Positions 46,614 through 58,605 of a DNA stretch of 64,000 nt are shown one piece after another (position 1 is the first letter of the stretch; each line of letters opens with the position of its first letter). The position numbers and the translations under genes are program-made. Source of the DNA: Cycas panzhihuaensis (Eukaryota > Cycadophyta); NCBI GenBank assembly GCA_023213395.1, contig CM041465.1, forward strand, positions 99,207,741-99,271,740. Direction: 5' to 3'. The notes beneath the pieces are model-generated. The model did not search any database. It saw nothing but the letters and a program-made list of their open reading frames with translations, and was not told the DNA's origin.

Positions 46614-47615
46614 GTCCTAAAGGTGTCAAAGGGCGCTTTGATTGTTATGAAAGCCTTAAAGAAAGGAAACCTTTACATTTTAATGGGAAGTACAGATGTT
46701 AGCCAAGCAGCTACAATATCAAAAACTGCAGACATCCAACTGAGTGAGAAAGGACTTAAGGTGCTGATAAACCATAAGTTACTTCCTAACTTGTAGCTTT
46801 CAAATTTGGCTTTCTGTAAACATTGTATTTTTGGAAAGCAGTGTAGACTCAAGTTTAAAGTAGGGAGCCACACTAGTAAAGGCATTCTAGATTACATACA
46901 TTCAGATGTACGGGGACTAACCCCTAAAATATCTTGTGGAGGATCATTATATTATGTCACATTTATAGATGATTACTCTAGGAAGGTATGGGTCTATTTT
47001 TTAAAAAGGAAATATGAAGTTTTTAGTATGTTTAAGCAGTTCAAGTATCTAGTTGAGAACAATACTGGTAAGACAATCAAATGTTTAAGAACTGATAATA
47101 GAGGTGAGTTCAACTCCTTAGAGTTTGAGAACTATTGCAGAGAAGCTAGGGTTGAAAGATATAAGACCACTAGCTATACTCCACAACAAAATGGCATTGT
47201 AGAGCGCATGAATAGGACACTCTTGGAAAGAGTAAGAAGCATGCTAAGTAATACAGGAGTGGAGTAGGGCTTGTGAGCAGAAGTTGTTTAAACAACTTGC
47301 TATCTGGTAAACATGTCACCATCACTTGAAATAGATTGCAAGATTCCTGAAGAGGTATGGACTGGACATCCATGTGATTATTTAAATTTAAACGTTTTTG
47401 GTTGTGATGCTTATGCCTGGACTGACAAAAGTAAACGTTCAAAGTTAGACCCAAAATCCAAGAGAGATATCCTTGTTGGTTATGGTGATAAGGATGGTGT
47501 GAAGGAATACAGGTTATGGGATCCTACTGCCAACAAAATCACCATTAACAAAGATGTTGTATTTAATGAATCTCCCCTTGTAAAATCAGACAGTAGAGAA
47601 GTTGAAACGAAATAA
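46614..47615 (+). pseudogene. Element B integrase
   Basis: The zinc region shows FCKHCIFGKQ. The core shows DYIHSDVRG (first Asp), YYVTFIDDYSRKVWVYFLK, LRTDNRGEFNS (second Asp; usual DNGGEF) and TPQQNGIVERMNRTLLE (Glu), so all three catalytic residues are present. A frameshift/stop at about 47,268 separates the C-terminal part, where LNVFGCDAYAW and KSKRDILVGYGDKDGVKEYRLW are typical copia blocks. Confidence 0.93.
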
Positions 47616-48700
47616 GAGCAGCAAGTTAAACATCAACAAGTCAAGTTTGAAATACAGCCATCTGTGGAATTAGAATAGCATGAAGATCTTTCTGAAGATG
47701 AATCAACAGCACATTCACAGGAGTGTTTAGACACTCCTCTGCCAACAGTTAGAAGATCTACACGAGTTAGTTATCCACTTGATAGGTACAACCCTTCTAT
47801 TTCTATTACTTTGGTTTCTAATGATGGTGAACCCACATGTTATCAGGAAGTAGTAGAGGATATCCATGGTGAGAAGTAGAAAAGGGATATGCAGGAAGAG
47901 ATAGATGCTTTGAAGAAAAATAATTCATGGGACTTAGTAGAACTTCCACATAGTAGGAAGACTATTGGTTGTAGGTGGGTTTTCAAAAAGAAAACTGATG
48001 TTGATGGAAAGGTTGATAAATACAGGGCAAGACTGGTGGCTAAAGGTTTTGCATAAAAAGTAGGTATTGACTTTCATGAGATCTTTTTACCAGTTGTCAA
48101 ACTTGTTTCAATTCGAGTGTTGTTAGCATTGGTAGCTTCTCTCGATTTGGTGTTGGAGCAGTTAGATGTAAAAATAACTCTTCTACATGGAGATTTAAAT
48201 GAGGAGATCTATATGGATCAACCAGAAGGGTTTGTACAAGATGGCAGGAAAACACTTGTTTGCAAGCTCAGGAAATCATTGTATGGCTTAAAGTAATCAC
48301 CTAGGCAGTGGTACAAGAAGTTTGATGCCTTCATGGAGAGCTAAAATTTCAAAAGAAGTGAGTATGATCATTGTATTTACTTTAAATTTATGGACAATGG
48401 CTTATTTATTATCTTAGTATTATATGTTGATGACATGCTGGTTGCAAACAAGAGCATGGAAGAAATCAATAAGCTAAAGGCTCAATTAGCTAGGACTTTT
48501 GATATGAAGGATCTAGGAGCTACAAAATAAATCTTAGGCATGGAGATACACAGATACAGGAAAAATGGTAAGTTATAGTTATCACAGCAGAAATATGTGG
48601 AGAAGGTGCTAACCAAATTTGGTATGGCAAATGTGAAACCAGTGAGTATCCCATTAGCTTCCCACTTCAAGCTTTCTTTGAATATAAGTCCTAGTAGTGA
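47616..48700 (+). pseudogene. Element B reverse transcriptase
   Basis: The blocks in order are [78 protein letters not shown], and the catalytic LYVDDMLVA (YVDD at 48,423-48,434, intact). About eight in-frame stops are scattered, for example after KGFA, YGLK, FMES and GATK, each explainable by a CAA, CAG or TGG codon changed to stop. Confidence 0.95.
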
Positions 48701-49388
48701 AGAAGAAAAGGCTTATATGTCTCGTATGCCTTATTCTATTACAGTAGGAAGTTTGATGTATGCCATGGTCTGTACAAGACCTGATATTTCATATGCAGTC
48801 GATGTAGTTAGCAGGTTTATAGCAAATCAAGGAAAGGAATATTGGGCTATAGTGAAATGGGTGCTTCGGTATTTGAGATGTCCAAGTGACTACTACATCA
48901 CCTTTGGAGGTATAGGTAATTAAGTTTGTGGATATGTTGATTCAGACTTTGTAGGAGATTTAGAAAAAAGAAGGTCTACTTCAGGTTATATTTTTACTCT
49001 TACAAATGGTCCAGTTAGTTGGATGTCCAAATTGTAGAGCACAATTGCACTGTCAACCACGGAAGCTGAATATGTTGTTGTAGCACATGCTTGTAAAAAA
49101 GCAATCTGGTTACAAGGTCTATTGGTTGAGCTTGGAAGGAGACAGAAAAATATAAAGGTATTTTGTGATAGACAAAGTGCCATTTACTTAGCCAAGAATC
49201 CAGCTTATCACAGTAGAACAAAGTATATTGCTCTTAAGTAACATTTTATTAGACAGGTTGTGGAAGTAGGTGGAGTGGCACTTGAAAAGATTTATATCAA
49301 TCAGAATTATGTTGATATATTCACAAAACCAGTACTAATAGAGAAGTTCAAATGGTATTTGACTTCTGTTGGCTTGCAGAAAGGATGA
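48701..49388 (+). pseudogene. Element B RNase H and polyprotein end
   Basis: VGSLMYAMVCTRPDISYAVD and VKWVLRYLRCPSDY lead into RNase H, with CGYVDSDFVGDLEKRRSTSG, TIALSTTEAEYVVVAHACKK, VFCDRQSAIYLAKNPAYHSR and DIFTKPVLIEKFKWYLTSVG. The polyprotein stops at 49,387 and the purine-rich leader to the 3' LTR follows. Confidence 0.93.
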
Positions 49389-49436
49389 TGAAGGGTCTAG
49401 GAAAGGTACCGGGTAAATTATTGTCAAGGCGAAGAT

Positions 49437-50083
49437 TGTTGGGTATTGTAACAATAATCGTTTAAGGCTAAAATTTTGGCATGTTTTTAGCGCGATTTCC
49501 CTCCCTAATCTTTCTCGGGAGATTCCAAGGGGTGCAGAAGCCCCCCTTTGGCTGAGGGGTGCAGAGGACATGGAACGCCCCTCGCTAAGAGGGAGTTCAA
49601 GGGTGATAGCCCCCAACATAAAAAATTAGCCCTATAAACCTTATTAAAATGTAAAGAGAATCAGGGTTGTTCGATACAAATACCCTAGATTCTACAGTTG
49701 AGATTCATGCCTTTAATGTCCCTCTCATGTAGCCCATTTTAGAGCTTTTCTTATTATGTTGTAATATAATGTAATATACTGTGATGAGGGCGGTGGTTGA
49801 TTGTTGTTCCTGAGAGTACTCTGCTACTGAGATGTACTTTTTCTCCATTCTACAGTAATAAAGATCGATATCTTTCATGTATAGATGTTTCCCTAGCACA
49901 CTGCTAGTGTTTTACCACGTTATATCGGGTGCATATGTGATGTTTAGCTTGTATATTGATGTTATTGTATTATCTCTTATTTTAGAACTTGCATGTTAAA
50001 TCTTAGTTTCGGTTCATGTAACTAGTTACAAAATAGTTCAGATCTTGTGCTGGTTTAAAGTTTGGGACCTTGTATTCTCAACA
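49437..50083 (+). repeat. Element B 3' LTR
   Basis: It starts TGTTGGGTATTGTAAC and ends CTCAACA. It is followed directly by the duplicated target TTGGT, after which element C resumes. Confidence 0.95.
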
Positions 50084-50088
50084 TTGGT

Positions 50089-51520
50089 TAATTAACTTTA
50101 GGGCTTCACTTCATATTACTCCCCATAGAGAGTGGCTTTTTTAATACAAAAGTTTTAATGGAGGTGAAGTATTTTTTGGTGATCATTACCCACATAAAAT
50201 TATGGTTTGTAGATGGGTGAAAGTTTAATTTAGGGATGGAAGGATTAAAATTATCCCTGATGTGAGTTATGTTCTTGGTTTAGCTATGAATTTATTGTTT
50301 ATTAGTCAATTGCATGATGCAAGAATGGATGTGGTTTTCAATAAAGACGGTTGTAGAATGGTTCAAGGAGCATTAATGTTAGCAAGAGGGATATGATTTA
50401 AAACACTATATAAGCTTGATGTAAGTATAATATATACTAGTAGTTGTAGTCTAACTGCTACAGAAAGTAGTAACAATATAAACGGGAGCCAAGTATCACT
50501 TGCTAGTAAAACTATAATGTGGTATTAGATATTGGACTATATTAAAGAAAAAGGCTTCTATGATTTATTCTCTAAAGATATGGCATAAGACATCTCTAGA
50601 ACTAATAACTACTTTGATTTTGATTTATATGAGTATTGTATCTATGGCAAATAGAATCGAATTAGTTTTCCTTCAAGCTTGAAGAGAGCAAAGAATATTT
50701 TGTAATTGGTGCATAACGATAGTTTTGAACCTGTTGATGTAGTCTCATTAGGTAGGTGTAAATACTTTATCTCATTCATAGATGATTTCTCAAGAAAGAC
50801 ATGGTTGTACTTTCTTAGACAAAAATATGAGGTCTTCAATAAATTCAAAGAATTCAAGGCCTTGGTTAAGAATTAGAGTGATAAGTAGATCAAACTATTG
50901 AGGACTGATAATGGAGGCGAGTTTTATTCAAAGGAGTTTGAGAAATTTTGTAAGCAGTATGGGATAACAAGGAAGAAAATAACTCCTTATACACCACAAT
51001 AGAATGGAGTCGTTGAAAGGATGAATAAGACCTTATTATAGAGATCAAGAAGTATGCTTAATGATGTTGGTTTAGAGAAGAAATTAAAAAAAAAAATTGG
51101 GCTAAGGCTATGATGACTGTAAGCTATCTGATAAATAAATCACTGATGATTACCTTAGTGTATAAAACACCTGAAGAAGTGTGGTCTGGTAAGAAACTAT
51201 CTCTTGGTCATCTTAGAGTTTTTTGTTGTAAATCTTTTGTGCATGTTCCTAAACCGAAGAGGACTAAGTTTGATTTTAAAGCATAAAAGACTATTTTCAT
51301 TGGTTATGATGATGGTGTTAAAGGGTATAAGATTTATAACCTTGAAACATAAAAAGTTGTGTATAGTTATGATATTATCTTTAGAGAGGAGTCCAAGTCT
51401 CTAAAGTAGGATAAGAAACCAAAGGAGGAAGACTTTAAGAAGGTACAATTTAAGATAAATGATGAAGATTCTAAATTAGAATATGAGTCGTCTGAAGAGG
51501 AAGGACTAACTATAGAGATA
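50089..51520 (+). pseudogene. Element C protease end and integrase
   Basis: Right after element B the frame of C resumes with a decayed HITPHREWF protease block and YVLGLAMNLLFISQLHDARM. Integrase is visible as IDDFSRKTWLYFLRQKYEVF, TDNGGEFYSKEFEKF and NGVVERMNKTLL. Stops are denser than in B, and a poly-A insertion near 51,088 shifts the frame. Confidence 0.88.
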
Positions 51521-53220
51521 GCTTAGCCTCAAGAACCCCACATCTTAAGGAGATCAATTCATGAGAAAGGATAGCCTAGCAGGTATATTCTTGAAGATTT
51601 TCACCACTGCTCTTTTATTTTATCTACTATAGATGATGATCTAGGTACTGTTTGAAAGGCTCTTAAGTTAAAAGAGAGCTAACTCTAAATGAAGGCTATG
51701 GAAGAAAAAATGATAGCCTTAGACAAAAATAATACATAGGATTTAGTGGTTCTGCCTAATAGTAGAAAACCTGTTGATAACAAATGGATCTTCAAGAAGA
51801 AGTCTTAGGCATATGGTACTGTAAAAAAATATAAGTCCCGCTTGGTTACAAAGGGCTATTTTGAGGTCAAGGGAATAGATTTTGGTGAGGTATTTTTTCC
51901 TGATGTAAAAGTAACATTAATTAGATTTTTATCGGCTATAGCAGCTGCCTATGACCTTGAAGTGGATTAAATGGATATGAAGACTATATTTTTTTAGGGT
52001 GACCTCAAGAAAAAAAATTATATATTACAACCTAAAGGGTTTGGAGTTGTAAGGAATGAGAATATAGTATGCAGGTTGAAGAAGATATAATACATCATAA
52101 AATAGTCACTAAGGATATGGTATCAGAGATTTAATTTACACATATTGGTAGATGGCTTTATGTGTAGCAAAGCAGGTTATTGTGTCTATTATAAATAGGT
52201 TGGTGATCACTTATTATTCTAGCTTTATATATTGCTAATATACTTTTAGTTAGTAATAATAAAGAAATTAACCAATTTGTAAAAGTCTAATTGTCATCTC
52301 ATTTTGAGATGAAGGACCTTGGTGTTGTACATTTTATTTTAGGTATTGAGATTAAAAGAGATAGAAGAAATATAAAGATTTAGCTTAGATAAAGGTAGTA
52401 CATTGAAACAATACTGCAATAGTTTAGGTTGCAGGATAGTAAACTTGTTAATATTCCTCTTTCTATTGGTTTAAAATTATAAGTTGAACAATACCAAAAG
52501 ACTCACCAATAAGTTGAAGACATAGCATTTGTCCCTTATGCTAGTGTTATGGGTAGCCAAATGTATGTGATGGTTTACACTCGACCAAACGTTGCCCATG
52601 CAATAAGAGTAGTTAGCAAGTATATATCAAACCTAGGCAGGGAGCATTGGGTGGCTGTGAAACAGATTTTTAGAGGTATCTATGAGATACATCAGACTAT
52701 GGAATTTACTACTAAGGAGATCCTATGGAGAGTAGAACAATGAACTTGAGAGGATTTATTGATGCTAATTGGGTTAGAGATCTTAACAGTAGAAGATCTA
52801 TAAGCAGGTATATTTTTACCCTTCATGGTAGTGTAGTTAGTTAGATGGGTAAAATATAGCTAGTAGCACTTTCTAGCATAGAAGTAGAGTATATGGTAGT
52901 TACTCATGTGTGTAAGGAAGTGGTTTGGTTACAGAGATTATACAGAGATGTTGGTTTCAAGTAGGATGTTATGAGGATAGATTATGATAGTCAAAGTATA
53001 ATCTACTTAGTGAAGAATCCCATTTTTCATGCTCAGTCAAAGCATATTAATGTATAATACCATTCTATGAAGGAAATTATTCAAGATCATAAAGTGGACT
53101 TATAGAAAATTACTACATAAGAGAATCTTGTAGACTCATTAACAAAGATTATTAGCATATAAAAGTTTAGATGGTGTGAAAAGGCAATAGGTGTTTATGA
53201 TTTTAGTATTAAATAGTTAT
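51521..53220 (+). pseudogene. Element C reverse transcriptase and RNase H
   Basis: The RT blocks NKWIFKKKS, YKSRLVTKGYFEVKGIDFGE and EMKDLGVVHFILGIEIKRDR are clear. The catalytic YVDD is replaced by Y-I-A-N (52,228-52,239), so two catalytic Asp codons are lost. RNase H follows with MYVMVYTRPNVAHAIRVVSK, GFIDANWVRDLNSRRSI, LVALSSIEVEYMVV and YLVKNPIFHAQSKHI. More than twenty stops make this the most decayed of the pol genes here. Confidence 0.9.
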
Positions 53221-53260
53221 TTATACAACTTTCTTATAAAGTGTTTAACAAGTTGAAGAT

Positions 53261-53759
53261 TGTTGGATATGTTGAACACTTTACAAGTATTACATGGGTA
53301 TAGGCATTACACCCAAGCCCCTTTATGAGGTCTAAGGGTCTATTATAGGGCCCCTAGCTAAGGGATTTGGGGAACCAGCGACCCCCTAGGCAGGGATTCG
53401 GGGGTGAGAGCCCCAAGAAAAAATTTTGGGTGTCTTATGGGAGGTCTTTTTTAGCCCATGATTTATGTCCATTATATTGTAAAACCATAAGGTAGTATCT
53501 TGTAAAGTTGTGTTTATATATTATTATTTTTAATAACACATGTAAAAGGGTTAAATAAGTCTTTGATGAGTTGATAAGAAGAGCCAGGCTTTCTATCTAT
53601 GTAATTCTTTAGCTACTACTCAAATTAATAAAAGGCTTATACTTAGACCTAAATCTCTTGGTGTTATTTGTTGTGTGTTTAGTTTGTTTATGATATTTGT
53701 TATTTGCATGGTTTAGAGTTATGTTAATACATTGCTTCTGTGATTACATTTTCTCTTTA
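53261..53759 (+). repeat. Element C 3' LTR
   Basis: It starts TGTTGGATATG and ends TCTCTTTA, where the 5' LTR has TCTCTTCA; the terminal CA has decayed to TA. Next come ACAAA and the palindrome arm. Confidence 0.88.
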
Positions 53760-54092
53760 ACAAATAGGTATATTTTAAATTTTATGTAGGTAATTAGGGC
53801 ATTTTAAATAAGTTATTATGTATATAGGTTAAGGGGGATTATATCCATATACATTTCATTTTCTAGAATAATATAAACTAAGATGGAAGGGAATTACTAC
53901 ATTTGCATGTAGTTTATTTTCATTTTTTATTGATTTAGGAAACCAAAGTTAGAAAGCAAATTTTTACTTTATCTAATTACATTTTTACATAGGTGCATTT
54001 GGGGTTTAAATTGCATATTATTTTAATTTTAAACTAACTCCTGTAAGAGTTAATACATATATTTCTATTAAAAATAATTTGCTTTATATATA

Positions 54093-54145
<53 letters not shown>

Positions 54146-54503
54146 GTGTGTGTGTGTATGTATTACAAGAGTTAGTTTAAAATTGAAATGATATGAAATT
54201 TAAACCCCGAATGCACCTATGTAAAAATGTAACTATATAAAGTGAAATTTCACCTTCTAACTTTGGTTTCCTAAATCAATAAAAAATGAAAATAAACTAC
54301 ATGAAAATATAGTAAATTCCCTTCCATCTTGGTTTATTTTATTCTAGAAAATGGAATGCACATGGATTTAATCCATCTTAGCCTATATATATAATAACTT
54401 ATTCAAAATTTCCTAATTACCTATATGAAATTTAAAATATACCTATTTGTGAAGTTGTACATATTGTATATAATGTTAAGACTATAGTTTAATTTATTAG
54501 TTA
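53760..54503. repeat. Large palindrome (foldback) with (TA)n loop
   Basis: The left arm (53,765 to about 54,060) and right arm (about 54,160-54,449) are inverted copies at close to 90% identity. Both carry the blocks AAATAGGTATATTTTAAATT, ACATAGGTGCATT and TTTTAAACTAACTC. The loop is a (TA)n tract (54,084-54,143) followed by (TG)n to 54,158. The right arm continues to 54,503, and its partner is 27,553-27,604, on the far side of element C. It may be a foldback/MITE-like transposon or an inverted duplication. No clear target duplication of the palindrome itself was found. Confidence 0.85.
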
Positions 54504-54786
54504 TTACATAGATCTCCCCTTCATTCTCTTAAAACCCTCAAGATTCCTTTGATTATTATATTATACTTATCATAATATATGTGCAAGTGGCACTCTAGTT
54601 TGTGTATAAAGCCACCAAGAGTAACTATTATAGATCTTAAGAGATCTCACACATACATGAGTATCTTATATATGTATACATATTTTGTATTACAATACAA
54701 CAAATAGAGTTTATTCTTATAGTCCATCTTTGTGTCTTATATTTCTTCTTTCAAGATGTGGTATCACTCAAATACCATATCTAACA
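54463..54786 (+). repeat. Putative 5' LTR of element D
   Basis: It matches the LTRs at 14,178-14,475 and 58,606-58,903, with a small extra segment near 54,645-54,680. It ends CTAACA. A decayed primer site GGTATTAGAAC (54,790-54,800, compare TGGTATCAGAGC) follows, which marks this copy as a 5' LTR. Confidence 0.6.
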
Positions 54787-55273
54787 TTAGGTATTAGAAC
54801 TAGAATGAGTTTTGATACATTGAGGGATCATCCATTCAATCACGGGATTCATCCTTTGAGTAAGAAGTTTCATAGTTAGGTTCTTTGTCAAAAAATTATA
54901 ACTGGATTCATATTTTTTTAGTAGTTTTTTCATTATAGTGTGGAGGATTTATATATAACAACAAGTTATATTTTTTTTTCCTGTAATATCTAATGCTAGA
55001 AATAGTATGTGAGGACTACAGATTGGAAAATATATATAGCAGTAAAAGTTTTTTAATATGGAAAATAGTAATGAAACCTTGCATATTTGTAGTTATAAGA
55101 AGATCATACAAAATGGAGGCTATTGAAGTGGTAATGAGCCATGGGACTAGCCATCCTAATAGCTCAAATATGGGTTATTTTATTTTTCTTTTGAAAAGGG
55201 TACAGTCATGTCAAGTATCTCTTATTTTTAGCTAATACAATTGGCTATGTTTTACTCTATAATGCTAAATATT

Positions 55274-55932
55274 TGTTGAAAAAACTAGGTCTTAATAACT
55301 AGAAACTGCCACCAATATCCAAACTATTTTGCAACTAGTTATAAGAATTGAAACTAAAATTTAACATGCAAGTTATTAAACCAAAGATAATACAATAAAT
55401 AAATCTAAAAGCCAAAGCATCACATATACACTAGATATAAGGTGGTAAAACCATAATAGTGTGCTAGGGAAATGTCCACAAAGGAAAGATATCGATCTTT
55501 ATTATTTAAGAATGGAGAAATATATATAATCTACAGTAGAATACTCATAGTAACAACAACCCACTACCTCTTCTTAACGCAGTACATTTGATACATCAAA
55601 TACCATCAACATAATAAAAAAACACCCTAAATTAGGCTATATAAGAGAGTCATACAAGGCACAAATCTCGACCATTAAATCTGGGGTATTTTGAATGAAT
55701 AATCCTTATTCTTTTTACAATTTAGTATGTTTTATAGTGCTAGTTTTTTTGAGTTGGGGGCTACCACCCCTAAACTTCCATTTGCAAGGGGGGTTTTGGC
55801 CCCCACCATGCCCCCCCACTAAGAGGGGCTCTTGCACCCTTTGAATCCCCCTGCGAAAGTTTGAGGAAGAAATTACGTTACCAACTTATCAAAATTTTTG
55901 CCTCCAAAACATTATTGTCACATTATCTAATA
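55274..55932 (-). repeat. Solo LTR of the element B family
   Basis: It is the reverse complement of the element B LTR at moderate identity; shared blocks include CATCACATAT, GATATCGATCTTTATT and GCTAGGGAAA. It is flanked by a perfect 5-bp target duplication ATATT (55,269-55,273 and 55,933-55,937). It is a product of LTR-LTR recombination, with no internal sequence left. Confidence 0.9.
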
Positions 55933-56191
55933 ATATTTACCTGCACTCTATCCACCATGATGTCTCTCCATTTAGGTCTACATCTCTATTATTACTTGAT
56001 CATAATAAAGTTGAATGTATGTTGTTTCTTAGTAATGTATAAGTATTTACATAGGTATTTTTAGCTATCTTTGATGATATTTTAAAATCAATTTTGTCCA
56101 TTATAAGCAAAGGATCTACATCTTATTTAGTGCCTTTCTATGGCTATTTTCATCTCATACTTTTCATACTATTCTATTTTCATCTCATAAA

Positions 56192-56383
56192 TGCTTCCTT
56201 CAATGGCTTATGAAGATACCCTATGAATAAGAGTAACTGAGAGCACACCAAATCAATGCTCAATAAATTAACAAGTTAGAAGCACTTTGGAAAATAATTC
56301 CTAAAGTTATTCTTGAAGATCTTGAGAAATCTAGTGTAGATGATAAACCTTAACTAGTTTCTTTGAAGTATGAAGATGCATAT
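56192..56383 (+). pseudogene. UPF1: UPF1 coding fragment captured in element D
   Basis: In one frame the plus strand reads CFLQWLMKIPYE, stop, LRAHQINAQ, stop, INKLEALWKIIPKVILEDLE, KSSVDDKP, stop, LVSLKYEDAY. This matches plant UPF1 ('CFLQWLVKVPSEQEQLRAR', 'INKVEELWKxNPxATLEDLE', 'KPGVDDEP', 'LKYEDAY'), the linker between the Cys/His-rich domain and the helicase. UPF1 is the RNA helicase of nonsense-mediated decay. Four in-frame stops, three of them at expected Gln codons, show it is dead. Similarity ends after KYEDAY; what follows to 57,044 does not continue UPF1 as I know it. The comparison is from memory of the family and needs a search. Confidence 0.85.
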
Positions 56384-57044
56384 ACTTTTCTAGAAACTAT
56401 AGGAGGAATGTTCAATGGTAGGTGTTTCTTTGAAGGCTTTGTGTCTATTATTGCTTTGTCAGAAATAGAGGTTTAGTTGGAAGATAGAGTCACTAGGATT
56501 AGTTGCAATAAGATAAGCCCTGAATGTCTCATCTTGCCACTATAACATGCCTCTCGCTGGCTGCCAAGGTGGAAGAAACGAAGGTTCTACTCCTCCTTGA
56601 TCTTCAAGAGAAATAAGACAAATGTGTATTTGAATCTCACACAATTTAGAGGATGGGATTACCTCTAATATTTAGTTTAGAAGATGAGCCATATATCAAT
56701 GAATTTCCAGACAATGAATGTAAGCGCCCATGTTCCGTGGACATTAGTCATGCTAATAATTTATGAGATATTTTTTCCTGGTGTTGTAGATTTTAGCTGG
56801 GCATCATTGTATTGATTTGATGGCAGCCTCTTTTGAAGACTACTATTTGCTTACAACCACTATCTGAAGCCTTTATGATGATGAGACCATTCTAGCAAAG
56901 GATAATTGTCAACATAGGGTCTATGGTTTGAGTCTGGTTTTTGTAAAGAAATATGTCCAAGTGCCTCATCATCTGAGGCCATCCACTGGCTCGTGCCTTA
57001 ACACCTACATACATACCCTGGGCTTTTGTTTACATCTATTCTAA
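56384..57044 (+). other. Unassigned stretch after UPF1 fragment
   Basis: It is less AT-rich than the surroundings and has semi-open plus frames (for example around 56,560-56,720). A piece of host coding DNA is possible, but I recognise no family. Confidence 0.3.
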
Positions 57045-58605
57045 GGCTCCCATCAATGTTATTCTACCTATGTCATTACCGACCTTCAATACGACACAGA
57101 GTAAATAAAATGAATAGTTAGGGTTTGACTATTATTTTTGGCATTTGGTGTTTAAAAAATAAATTAAATCATTTTTTATTTATTTTAACATTTACTACCC
57201 ATCATTTAAAAAAATCATTTTTTTTTTAAACATTTAATCAAATTTAAATATTAGTTGAAGTCCACAGTCCTTCAACCATTATTAGACGATTACATTGAGC
57301 GGTAGCGTGACCAAAAGCCCAAACGCTAAAGGGGCTTAATGCTATTTTAAAGGTAATTTTTATTTTTATACACTGAGTTGTACTATTTTCTTTATATCTT
57401 CTTCATATGGACTCTGATTTCGATACTTTCAATTTTGTTGGAATCATAGTTTAGCCCTCTTCAAAATGACTACTTATTTGACATTGTTTAAGTCTATTTT
57501 GTAAGTGAAAATGTAGTCTAAATTTGAGTCAAAATTTTTATGTACTCAATAAATGTTAGAATTGATGCCATGTGAGGACTTGAAGGTCATGTATAATCAT
57601 TTAATGCTAGTATCTTTCATGATGACTAAAGTCTAACGTTATGTCACACGTGTTCATTTAAAAATTAAGCCTAAAATGGCTAAGCTTATTGATTTTTTAC
57701 ACCCTACGAGGTGACCATTGATGATGATGTTGATTTAGCATGTAAGACCTTAGACAAGGCATTGCATATGATTCGTTAAGTGTTGAAAGATAAATATGTG
57801 TGATAAATTTGAATAATTTGACATCAAGGTAGAGTCCTTTCTTGAACAACAACAGATGATGATAAACTACAAGTGGCAACTATAAGAGGTAAATATCTTA
57901 GTCTAATCACTTTTTGGTATGAGACTCACTTTAGTTACATGAGCATGATCTACAAGTAGATGTCTTTTATGGAATTCTACTATGTGAAATTCAAATGTAT
58001 GATTTATATTGCATTAAAAGTTATTAGCCTTACAGTCTTTGAGGGATCAAAGAAATCCCCATGCTTGTGGTTTTATTTAGCTGCTAAGACCCCTTATGTG
58101 TTAGGATCTTGATTTGTAAAATGATAGAGGCATGCTAAAGCCCATAGATAACAGTATGAGCCTATAGTGGCATGATTGTAGCCCATTGAGGTATGATTTG
58201 GAGCCCATAGTGGTAAATTTGAGGTGATAGTGTCTATTATTATATTTTTAACTATTAGATGTCAAAGAAAGTTGATTTATAATCCTATTTAGCAAGAGGT
58301 GGGGTACTTTTTCTAGTTACTTTTATATATTTTAAGCACACTTGACAAGCCAGGTATGATGGCATGTTCCTAGAGCAGTGCTAATGAAGAAGGTGATTGA
58401 ACCACATAACCAATGTGACTACCTATAGAACTAGTGGTCACAGTGGCTAGTTACCCATGTGATCTAGTAGATGGAGTCATATTCATATGGACATTAATAA
58501 TTTGATCAAGATTTTATGTAACTTGGAGCTACTACAACAGTAAGAAAATGAAGCAGTAAGAATAACAGATATAAAAATTATTTATTAAATATTAAGAGAG
58601 AGAAA

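Larger units (their letters stand above)
29013..50083 (+). mobile_element. Copia element B, split by Tat-2
   Basis: It is flanked by a perfect 5-bp target-site duplication TTGGT (29,008-29,012 and 50,084-50,088) and inserted in the protease start of C. LTRs are 29,013-29,650 and 49,437-50,083. The primer site TGGTATCAGAGC is intact at 29,653-29,664. Without Tat-2 it is about 5.3 kb. The gag-pol order is capsid, zinc knuckle, protease, integrase, RT, RNase H. It is younger than C, since the primer site and duplication are unmutated, but the polyprotein has many stops. Confidence 0.95.
27605..53759 (+). mobile_element. Copia element C, split by element B
   Basis: The LTRs are 27,605-28,066 and 53,261-53,759. 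The primer site at 28,067-28,080 is a mutated initiator-Met type. gag lies at 28,150-29,007, and after the insertion of B the pol resumes at 50,084. Without B and its duplicated target bases, C is about 5.08 kb, a normal copia length. Stops are numerous and mostly CAA, CAG or TGG codons turned to stops. This is the oldest of the nested elements. Confidence 0.9.
54787..58605 (+). mobile_element. Interior of putative LTR element D
   Basis: With a 5' LTR plus primer site on the left and a purine tract plus LTR on the right (58,606), the 3.8 kb between read as the interior of one old element. It includes a later solo LTR (55,274-55,932) and a UPF1-derived piece (56,192-56,383). No gag or pol domain was found. 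The short plus frame at 54,993-55,235 has no recognised domain. It spans the left edge of copy B of the duplication. Confidence 0.45.
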
